A DNA stretch of 5,136 nucleotides. It comes from Enterobacteriaceae endosymbiont of Plateumaris consimilis. GTDB lineage: Bacteria > Pseudomonadota > Gammaproteobacteria > Enterobacterales > Enterobacteriaceae. Under the pieces are notes generated by a model. The model ran no database searches and was not told the origin of the DNA. It worked only from the letters and a program-made list of their open reading frames with translations. A program made the position numbers and the translations under genes. Location: positions 1 through 5,136 of the forward strand of contig NZ_CP046231.1 of NCBI RefSeq assembly GCF_012563145.1, in the 5' to 3' direction. Within the stretch, counting starts at the first letter, position 1, and the number at the start of each line of letters is the position of its first letter. Shown here one piece after another: positions 1 through 5,136 of the stretch.

Positions 1-2784
1 ATGAAAAAAATTTACAAAAACGGTCTAAAAAGAAAAATAATAATGAAAAATCTTTTTTATTTTTTTAAAAAATTTTTAATTTTATACATAACAAATTTTA
101 AACATAAAAAAATATTAATTTTTAATTATCCATTAAAAATAATATTTATTATATTTTTTATTTTGATAAGTAATCAAAATATAATAGCTAATCAATTAAA
201 TGATCAAAAAAAAAATAATCATTTTAATAAAGAAAATTATGGAAAATCAAAAAAACATTTTCTTAAAAATCGTCAAAAAAACATTTTAAAAAATTTCCAC
301 AATAATATTTCAGATCTAAATGAAATAGAAAAAAAATTAGATAACAATTATTTACAAAAATATCAAAAACAATTTCAGCTTAATGAGAAAACAAATTATA
401 ACGAAAAGAATTTATTTAATTTTATATTACAAACAACAAATTTAATAAAAAACGGTTTTAACAATAAAGAAAGAATTATTGACTTTTTAAAAGATAGTTT
501 TTTAACTGTAATTAATGAAGAATTAAATAATCAGGTGAATACTAAAATAAAAGATATATTTGGATTATTTAATCTTAAAGGAAAAAGTTTAATTAGTTTA
601 AATTTAGATGAAAATCTATCTTTAGATAATTCTGAAATTAAAATACTTTTATCTTTTTTTGAAAAAAGTGATTATTTGTTTTTTATTCAAAATGGCATTC
701 ATAAATCTGATAATAGAGATCAATTAAATATTGGTATTGGATTTCGTAAATTTAATAAAAATTATATGTTAGGTATAAATAATTTTTTAGATTATGATAT
801 TTTTCATGAAAATACAAGAACTAGTATTGGTATTGAATATTGGAAAGATTTTTTAAAAATAAGTGCAAACACTTATTTTAGATTGAGTGGATGGAATCAT
901 TTAGATCAAAAAAAAACATTTTTGTATGATATTAATGATCCTGTTGAAATAGATAAATTTTTCAATTATAATGAATATTATGAGAGACCTGCTAATGGAT
1001 GGGATATAAAAGCAGAGGGATTTTTTCCTAAAATACCAGAAATAACTTTAAAATTTTCTTATGAAAGATATTATGGTAATATAGGTTTTAAAGAAAAAGA
1101 TGTTAATCTTGAACATGAAAAATTATTTTCTCCATATATTTTTATAGCTGGAATATCTTATAGACCAATACCTGCATTAATTTTTTCAGCTGGAAAAACA
1201 TTAACCTTATCTGGAGATACCAATAATAGTTTTGGTGTCAGTTTTGAATTCCAGTTTAGTATTCCTTGGAAAGATCAAATTCATCCTAATAAAGATAATG
1301 TAATTATTTCTTCTATAAAAAAAAATAAATATGATTTTGTAAATAGAAATGACAATATTACTTTAGAATATAGAAAAAGACATTTAATTAAATTAAAAGT
1401 ATTAAAAAAAATTATTAATTATCCAGGAACTGAAAATTCATTATTTATAAAAATTGATATGATAAATTTTTTTAAAAATATTTTTTTTAGTAATCTTGAA
1501 GATTTTAATAAAAATGATGGTTATATTAAAAAAGATATAGGATATAATTACATATTAGTATTACCAAAATATAATTTTATAAACATTAATAAAAATCATT
1601 ATGTAATTAAATTAACAGTTTTTGATGTTTATGATAATAAATCTATATCATATATAGATATTACTGTTTTAAGACCTAATGTAAATAAAAAATTTTCAAC
1701 ATTTACTGTTTTTCCTAAACAAATATTAGTTCATAGAGAATCTGCAAAACTTATTTTTGAAGCACGAGATATGAATAATAATATTATTGCTAATATGAAA
1801 AATATAGAATTTATAGTTAATGGAGGTATGCCTGATAAACATAATGTGCATATATCTAAAATAGTAGAAAATCCTAAAGGAACATATTCTGCAGAGATTA
1901 CTAGTGAAACTACTGCAAATATTATATTTGCAGTAAAAGTAAATAAAAAAATTAATAAAAATTTACATGATTTTGTTAGTATAATAAATCCTTCAGCGGA
2001 TAATATCCAAATTGTAACTAGTATATTTAAAGCTAAAGTTGGTGAAGCTATACCAATGACTATACTTGTTTTTGATAAAAAAGGTAGTAGATTAGGTAAT
2101 GCTTCTGTGAGGATAGAAACAGTTTCTATTAGAGATCGTCAAGGAAAAATACGTAACGATTCTGGTCTATTACGTATTTTTAATTTAAGAACAAATAAAT
2201 TATATGTTGGTAGAAAATTTTTATTTTATACAAATAGTTTTGGACAAATACCTATACGTATGTATGATCCAGAAGGTATTGGGGTAAAAACTGAAATAGA
2301 TTTTATTGCTGATAATTATATAAGAAAAAGACTTTCTTTTATATATACAGTTAATACAAGTCCTGATACTGTTAATGCAAATATGTATGGTCATATGACA
2401 GATATTATAGAAGTAAATGGTGTTAAATTTTTCAGACCACCATTAATGCAAGAATTTAGAGGTGATGTTGTTCGTCATCATTTAAATGAAGATTGGGCAG
2501 CTTTAACATGGGATAATGCTGTATTTTATTGTAAAAATATTAAAAATGGAGAAGTTCCGGATAAATTTAAACTTGCTACTCTTTTAGCTGCACATCCTAG
2601 TGCTGATATTTTTGGTAATTTTGGTTGGCCTTTAACTAGAGATTTTGCAGAAGTTTGGAGTTCAAGCTGGATAATTCAAGCATATATTCCTAGACCTTTA
2701 TATTATTATTATAATTTTGAAACAAAAGAAGAAGTTGAAGGTATTAATAGTTCTTCTTTTGCGGTTGTATGTCAAATTAAGTAA
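1..2784 (+). CDS. Intimin/invasin-type inverse autotransporter adhesin
   Basis: Probable outer-membrane surface adhesin of the inverse autotransporter (type Ve secretion) family: the N-terminal barrel sits in the outer membrane and exports the C-terminal passenger. Residues 47-56 are a hydrophobic core ending in NQNIIAN at 58-64, very like the intimin signal-peptide end, with likely cleavage after Ala63. Residues 65-185 are an Asn/Lys-rich periplasmic linker with no LysM motif that I recognise. Residues about 190-425 match the invasin barrel from memory (SLNLDENLSL, LNIGIGFRKF, YFRLSGWN, YYERPANGWDIKAEGFFP, FIAGISYRPIPAL), followed by the conserved junction VNRNDNITLEY at 447-457. Ig/Big-1-like domains follow at about 460-560, 565-655 and 667-789, then a C-type-lectin-like domain at about 795-927. 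The only two cysteines, 844 and 924, fall in that last domain. The length is typical of the family and the frame is intact. Met15 is an alternative start; neither start has a Shine-Dalgarno sequence. Family assignment is secure; the ligand is unknown. Confidence 0.93.
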   Translation: MKKIYKNGLKRKIIMKNLFYFFKKFLILYITNFKHKKILIFNYPLKIIFIIFFILISNQNIIANQLNDQKKNNHFNKENYGKSKKHFLKNRQKNILKNFHNNISDLNEIEKKLDNNYLQKYQKQFQLNEKTNYNEKNLFNFILQTTNLIKNGFNNKERIIDFLKDSFLTVINEELNNQVNTKIKDIFGLFNLKGKSLISLNLDENLSLDNSEIKILLSFFEKSDYLFFIQNGIHKSDNRDQLNIGIGFRKFNKNYMLGINNFLDYDIFHENTRTSIGIEYWKDFLKISANTYFRLSGWNHLDQKKTFLYDINDPVEIDKFFNYNEYYERPANGWDIKAEGFFPKIPEITLKFSYERYYGNIGFKEKDVNLEHEKLFSPYIFIAGISYRPIPALIFSAGKTLTLSGDTNNSFGVSFEFQFSIPWKDQIHPNKDNVIISSIKKNKYDFVNRNDNITLEYRKRHLIKLKVLKKIINYPGTENSLFIKIDMINFFKNIFFSNLEDFNKNDGYIKKDIGYNYILVLPKYNFININKNHYVIKLTVFDVYDNKSISYIDITVLRPNVNKKFSTFTVFPKQILVHRESAKLIFEARDMNNNIIANMKNIEFIVNGGMPDKHNVHISKIVENPKGTYSAEITSETTANIIFAVKVNKKINKNLHDFVSIINPSADNIQIVTSIFKAKVGEAIPMTILVFDKKGSRLGNASVRIETVSIRDRQGKIRNDSGLLRIFNLRTNKLYVGRKFLFYTNSFGQIPIRMYDPEGIGVKTEIDFIADNYIRKRLSFIYTVNTSPDTVNANMYGHMTDIIEVNGVKFFRPPLMQEFRGDVVRHHLNEDWAALTWDNAVFYCKNIKNGEVPDKFKLATLLAAHPSADIFGNFGWPLTRDFAEVWSSSWIIQAYIPRPLYYYYNFETKEEVEGINSSSFAVVCQIK

Positions 2785-2807
2785 TAATATTAGTATTATA
2801 ATTTTTT

Positions 2808-2852
2808 ATCAAAATTTAATAAAATTTTTAATTTTATTAAATTTTGATTTTT
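2808..2852 (+). terminator. Perfect 19-bp stem-loop after the autotransporter gene
   Basis: The arms 2808-2826 (atcaaaatttaataaaatt) and 2830-2848 are exact reverse complements around a 3-nt loop, starting 24 bases after the stop codon. The right arm runs into a short T tract (2848-2852), as expected for an intrinsic terminator of + strand transcription. The stem is almost entirely A-U, so its strength as a terminator is uncertain. On the - strand it is followed by A residues, so it should not terminate pheA transcription by the usual mechanism. Confidence 0.55.
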
Positions 2853-2854
2853 AG

Positions 2855-2883
2855 AAAAAAAATATTATTTTTATTAAAATATT
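2855..2883 (-). terminator. Possible weak terminator after pheA
   Basis: Read on the - strand downstream of the pheA stop, a 6-bp arm pair (aatatt at 2878-2883 and 2861-2866) leads into a run of eight T residues (complement of 2855-2862). This arrangement could end the trfA-pheA transcript. The stem is short and pure A-U, and such structures arise easily by chance at this base composition. Confidence 0.25.
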
Positions 2884-2902
2884 ATATAAATAAAAAATTT
2901 TA

Positions 2903-3613
2903 TTATTTTTTTAATACTAAAAATTTTGTTTTATTATTTATTTTATTTGATAATGGATGAGTTTTTATTACATTTAAATTATAGAATTCAGCTGTTTCTC
3001 TATTTCCTATAGCAGCAAAATTTTCTGATTTAAATATAGATATTTTTTTTATTGCAGCAGCAGTACTTTTACAAAAATGTTTTTTCCATAGAGGGTATTG
3101 ATTAATGAATAAACTACACTGTTTAAATGGTTCAGCATGACTGAAAATCTCACGAATATTATTAATATTACACTTCTTAGTATATGTAATTAAACAATGT
3201 TTAATAGATATTTCAAATTCATAATGAATTCTTAAAGAACTATTTTTTAATAAATTATTAACTTTAATTATTGTTCCTGAACAATTATTTTCTATAGGTA
3301 CTACAGCAAAATTGATAATATTTTTTTCCATATAAAAAAACAATTCAGTAAAATTACTACAACTTATATTAAAAAATTTTTTTTTAAAAAAAAATTTTTT
3401 AATATAAGTTAATGTAGCGAAATAAGAATAAGTACCTTTAGGACCTAAAAAAGCAATACTTATTGTAGTATTGTTACTATTTCTATGTTGTCTTATATTA
3501 CTATAAATATTTTTTAAATAATGTTTAAAATCATTAATAGTAATTATATTCAATAAAAAATTTTTTGAAAAATTAAAATTAAAATCAAAATATGTATTAA
3601 TAATGTTATCCAT
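2903..3613 (-). CDS. pheA: Prephenate dehydratase domain protein, no CM or ACT domain
   Basis: Prephenate dehydratase, converting prephenate to phenylpyruvate, the committed cytoplasmic step to phenylalanine. The 236 residues cover essentially one domain: IAFLGPKGTYS at 53-63, FAVVPIENNCSG at 102-113, FSHAEPFKQCSLFINQYPLWK at 157-177, STAAA at 183-187, FAAIGNRETAEFYNL at 199-213 and NKTKFLVL at 227-234. Aligned by eye to E. coli PheA, the residues usually implicated in activity are kept (Asn109, Ser158, Gln165, Thr229), but the usual TRF motif reads TKF. The first 50 residues carry no recognisable chorismate mutase active-site residues. The protein stops two residues after the dehydratase domain, so the C-terminal ACT (phenylalanine-sensing) domain of about 95 residues is absent. 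This implies that prephenate comes from a mutase encoded elsewhere and that feedback control is lost. It lies 70 bp downstream of the replication gene on the same strand, with no Shine-Dalgarno sequence and no clear promoter of its own. No other Met lies upstream of the conserved domain. Confidence 0.9.
   Translation of the reverse strand: MDNIINTYFDFNFNFSKNFLLNIITINDFKHYLKNIYSNIRQHRNSNNTTISIAFLGPKGTYSYFATLTYIKKFFFKKKFFNISCSNFTELFFYMEKNIINFAVVPIENNCSGTIIKVNNLLKNSSLRIHYEFEISIKHCLITYTKKCNINNIREIFSHAEPFKQCSLFINQYPLWKKHFCKSTAAAIKKISIFKSENFAAIGNRETAEFYNLNVIKTHPLSNKINNKTKFLVLKK
3361..3410. repeat. Perfect 50-bp palindrome inside pheA
   Basis: All 50 bases equal their own reverse complement, with no spacer; each 25-base half is aacttatatt followed by runs of A and T. 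Symmetry stops abruptly at both ends (3360/3411 do not pair). It spans codons 68-85 of pheA and encodes the KKFFFKKKFF stretch (72-81), a poorly conserved part of the enzyme between the first motif and the PIEN motif. In RNA it would form a hairpin of about 23 bp; in DNA it could extrude as a cruciform. Its function is unknown. Confidence 0.95.
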
Positions 3614-3683
3614 AAATTATATAATAAAAAATTTTAAATGTTTCTAATAAAAATATCATAAAAAATAAAAAAATGAAATATTT

Positions 3684-4538
3684 TTATTTTTTAATATGTA
3701 CAAAATCATTAATATCAATTGAACATTTCCATCCTGTTGCAAAAGAAACTTCCTGAAGTGATTTTTTTAAATTTTGCCTAAATTTCCATAATGTATTAAT
3801 ATTACTACCACAAAGTTTACGTAAAGTATGTACTTTATAAGATAAAGGAACAGTATGAGAACAATAAAAACAATGTATCCATTGTGATAATGATTTACCT
3901 TTTAATTTCATTCTTTCTTTTAAAGAAACCCCAGTCCACATTGCATCAGTAAAGAAATAAATTATTTTTTTATTTAAAATAATTATATTATCTTTTGTTT
4001 TTTCATTTCTATACCATTCATGTAATAAATGTCCCATATAAAAAAAATGTTCATTTCTGACTTCTATACCACATACAGATAATCGAACTAAACAGGATTT
4101 CAACCATTCATAATCACTTTTACCAGTTTTTCTATTTATAGATTTTAAAAAATTATGAGATTTAAATTTTACTTTTTCACCTAAAGGAACTTTTTTTAAC
4201 CTATGCAAACATTCTAACCAAACATCCAAATCAGATTGATCTAAACTTTCACCTGTAAAACGTATGAAAATACCATTTAGAGTAGTTTTTAAAACATTTT
4301 TTTCATATTTTCTATTACCTTTTTTAATAACTCCAAAAAGTGAACTGCGTAACATTATATTAGGAATAGCTCTTTTATTATTTGAAACAATAGGCATTTT
4401 TTTAATAAAAAAACTTTTATTTTTATCTAAAAGATTAGAACTATCCCATAAATTTTTTTTTTCTTTCTCTAAAGGAGAAAGATTAGTATTACTTTTACTA
4501 ATTAATTTATTAATTCTATTATGCAAAGATTTATACAT
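3684..4538 (-). CDS. trfA: TrfA-family plasmid replication initiator protein
   Basis: Replication initiator that should bind the iterons at 4700-4829, open the adjacent AT-rich DNA and recruit host replication proteins. The 284 residues are almost the length of the short form of RK2 TrfA. Matches by eye to that family: RAIPNIMLRSSLF (56-68), the FTGESLDQSDLDVWLECLHR block (94-113) with VPLGEKVKF after it (117-125), WLKSCLVRLSVCGIEV (145-160), FFTDAMWTGVSLKERMKLKG (195-214), LRKLCGS (239-245), LWKFRQNLKKSLQEV (250-264) and the end INDFVHIKK. The family folds as two winged-helix DNA-binding domains. The first 45 residues are Lys/Asn-rich and not recognisable. No Shine-Dalgarno sequence precedes the ATG. 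A weak promoter (TTAAAA, 17 bp, TATAAA on the - strand near 4560-4590) is possible but hard to judge in such AT-rich DNA. pheA follows 70 bp downstream on the same strand, so the two may share a transcript. The reading frame is intact. Confidence 0.92.
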   Translation of the reverse strand: MYKSLHNRINKLISKSNTNLSPLEKEKKNLWDSSNLLDKNKSFFIKKMPIVSNNKRAIPNIMLRSSLFGVIKKGNRKYEKNVLKTTLNGIFIRFTGESLDQSDLDVWLECLHRLKKVPLGEKVKFKSHNFLKSINRKTGKSDYEWLKSCLVRLSVCGIEVRNEHFFYMGHLLHEWYRNEKTKDNIIILNKKIIYFFTDAMWTGVSLKERMKLKGKSLSQWIHCFYCSHTVPLSYKVHTLRKLCGSNINTLWKFRQNLKKSLQEVSFATGWKCSIDINDFVHIKK

Positions 4539-4580
4539 TAACTATATTTGATAATTTAATTGATTTATAAAATTTACTAT

Positions 4581-4617
4581 TATTTGTTTTAAAAAATAAT
4601 TTTATTAAAAACAAATA
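4581..4617. repeat. 10-bp inverted repeat upstream of trfA
   Basis: tatttgtttt (4581-4590) and aaaacaaata (4608-4617) are exact reverse complements, 17 bp apart and 43-79 bp upstream of the trfA start codon. The position suits an operator or leader hairpin for the initiator gene, and a weak -35-like TTAAAA lies at its edge. Arms of this length and composition could also occur by chance. Confidence 0.4.
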
Positions 4618-4699
4618 TCATTTTAACACACAAATATTATTTTATACAAATTAATCATAAATATCAAGTTTTATATTTTTTTATTTTAAAAAATATAAA

Positions 4700-4829
4700 C
4701 TCGGGATAACAGGTAGCAAACTCGGGATAACAGGTAGCAAACTCGGGATAACAGGTAGCAAAACTCGGGATAACAGGTAGCAAAACTCGGGATAACAGGT
4801 AGCAAAACTCGGGATAACAGGTAGCAAAA
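4700..4829. repeat. Six iterons, 21-22 bp period
   Basis: The 18-bp core ctcgggataacaggtagc occurs six times without a single mismatch, starting at 4700, 4721, 4742, 4764, 4786 and 4808. The cores are joined by aaa or aaaa, giving periods of 21, 21, 22, 22 and 22 bp, about two helical turns, so all sites face the same side of the DNA. The core has 10 G/C in 18 bases, against a very AT-rich background. A 12-bp direct repeat (aaaaaatataaa) flanks the array at 4688-4699 and 4827-4838. The apparent reading frame through the array (repeating Cys-Tyr-Leu-Leu-Ser-Arg-Val on the - strand) is a by-product of the repeats. Confidence 0.95.
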
Positions 4830-4890
4830 AAATATAAAAAACAAAATAACTATTTGATTCTCAGGGGATTTATAAAAAAAAAAAAAATAC

Positions 4891-4920
4891 ATAATCTTTT
4901 ATAATCTTTTATAATCTTAT
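4891..4920. repeat. Three AT-rich 10-bp tandem repeats, likely unwinding element
   Basis: ataatctttt occurs twice exactly (4891-4900, 4901-4910) and once with one change (ataatcttat, 4911-4920). AT-rich short direct repeats beside iterons are the usual site of strand opening (compare the AT-rich 13-mers of RK2 and of oriC). A run of 14 A just upstream (4874-4887) adds to the instability of the helix here. Confidence 0.65.
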
Positions 4921-4960
4921 ATAGAAAAGATATTTTTAATATAACAGTACATATGTAAAT

Positions 4961-5048
4961 ATTTTTGTTATATAATACTTGAAAAATATAAAAAAAAGGA
5001 TATACTCATTTAAGTAAAAAACATAAAGAGGTATTATATAACAAAAAT
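4961..5048. repeat. 18-bp perfect inverted repeat bracketing a promoter
   Basis: atttttgttatataatac (4961-4978) and its exact reverse complement (5031-5048) are separated by 52 bp. The left arm ends on the base before the putative -35 box, and the right arm lies about 20 bp past the predicted transcription start. This looks like a pair of operator sites, or two copies of one binding site in opposite orientation. Each arm also contains TATAAT, so it could itself serve as a -10 element in either direction. Confidence 0.7.
4979..5006 (+). promoter_or_regulatory. Probable sigma-70 promoter for the autotransporter gene
   Basis: TTGAAA (4979-4984), a 16-bp spacer and TATACT (5001-5006) form the best sigma-70-like pair I see in the non-coding region; each box is one base from consensus. 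Transcription would start near 5012 and, on a circular molecule, reach the autotransporter ATG after a leader of about 125 nt. The leader has no clear Shine-Dalgarno sequence before that ATG. AT-rich DNA produces many false promoters, but the fit of this one between the two inverted-repeat arms adds weight. Confidence 0.5.
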
Positions 5049-5136
5049 TTAAAAATATAAAATTACTATACATCTCATTTACATTGTATAAAAACACACA
5101 TATAAAAACAATAATTGAAAACATCAAAATTACATA

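Larger units (their letters stand above)
4688..4920. other. Probable plasmid replication origin (oriV)
   Basis: Six initiator-binding iterons beside AT-rich tandem repeats, next to a TrfA-type initiator gene, form the standard layout of an iteron-regulated theta origin. The iterons would hold TrfA both for initiation and, when plasmid copies pair, for copy-number restraint. The AT-rich 10-mers at 4891-4920, about 60 bp beyond the last iteron, are the likely unwinding site. The exact boundaries and the replication direction cannot be read from the sequence. Confidence 0.85.
4539..5136. other. Gene-free control region of the plasmid
   Basis: About 600 bp without a credible gene. From left to right it holds the trfA upstream region with a 10-bp inverted repeat, the iteron array, AT-rich 10-bp repeats, a probable + strand promoter bracketed by an 18-bp inverted repeat, and an 88-bp AT-rich leader (5049-5136) that would abut the autotransporter start codon if the molecule is circular. 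I see nothing specific in 4618-4687 or 4839-4890, apart from a run of 14 A and one GC-richer patch (tctcagggga, 4858-4867). There is no tRNA and no convincing DnaA box. Confidence 0.75.

Noticed and set aside
2859..2885. Direct repeat aaaatattat (2859-2868 and 2876-2885)
   Set aside because: Ten bases of A/T only in a nearly GC-free gap are expected by chance.
4264..4551. Open frame of 95 codons on the + strand
   Set aside because: It lies opposite trfA and has no family resemblance; the trfA frame has clear motifs, so this is an antisense shadow.
4621..4634. DnaA box near tttaacacaca
   Set aside because: At least two mismatches to TTATNCACA in AT-rich DNA; no better box was seen near the origin.
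4703..4713. Similarity of the iteron core (gggataacagg) to the I-SceI homing endonuclease site
   Set aside because: Eleven bases agree, but the outer bases of the 18-bp site differ on both sides; there is no endonuclease gene, so this is taken as coincidence.
4700..4829. CRISPR array
   Set aside because: Units are joined by only 3-4 A residues, so there are no spacers; the context of an initiator gene fits iterons.
4686..4892. Open frame of 68 codons on the - strand with a repeated CYLLSRV peptide
   Set aside because: It is simply the iteron array translated; the 21-bp period keeps the frame open. DNA-level conservation is explained by the iterons.
4936..5127. Hydrophobic 63-codon open frame on the - strand
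   Set aside because: Its composition is what random AT-rich DNA encodes (Phe, Ile, Tyr), it overlaps the probable promoter and inverted repeat, and it has no Shine-Dalgarno sequence or recognised domain.

Overview
The window looks like one complete, small, extremely AT-rich circular plasmid (by eye about four-fifths A+T) from a long-term intracellular bacterial symbiont of the Enterobacterales type, probably insect-associated. It opens exactly on a start codon and ends in non-coding DNA that would read straight into that codon if the ends were joined. It carries its own replication initiator and a textbook iteron origin, and its coding is heavily biased to Lys/Asn/Ile/Phe with A/T third positions. 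Size and style recall the roughly 5 kb plasmids reported for the tsetse symbiont Wigglesworthia. That is a resemblance from memory, not an identification.

Layout. (1) 1-2784, + strand: a 927-residue intimin/invasin-type inverse autotransporter with signal peptide, periplasmic linker, outer-membrane barrel, Ig-like passenger domains and a C-terminal C-type-lectin-like domain. (2) 2785-2902: convergent intergenic gap with a perfect 19-bp stem. (3) 2903-3613, - strand: prephenate dehydratase domain of PheA, lacking the chorismate mutase and ACT domains and containing a perfect 50-bp palindrome. (4) 3684-4538, - strand: TrfA-family replication initiator, upstream of and co-directional with pheA. 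(5) 4539-5136: about 600 bp without genes, holding six iterons with an identical 18-bp core (4700-4829), three AT-rich 10-bp repeats that probably form the unwinding element (4891-4920), and a good sigma-70-like promoter whose two sides are marked by an 18-bp perfect inverted repeat, pointing at the autotransporter gene.

How the parts fit. TrfA should bind the iterons and open the AT-rich repeats. The plasmid then carries two cargo functions: a nutritional enzyme (prephenate to phenylpyruvate, the committed phenylalanine step), apparently freed from phenylalanine feedback, and a large surface adhesin. No partition, toxin-antitoxin, mobilisation or transposase gene is visible, so persistence may rest on replication control and host-level selection. 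None of the three genes has a recognisable Shine-Dalgarno sequence.

The parts are individually recognisable families. The unusual features are the combination on one minimal replicon, the regulatory-domain-free PheA, the large palindrome inside it, and the inverted-repeat-flanked promoter.
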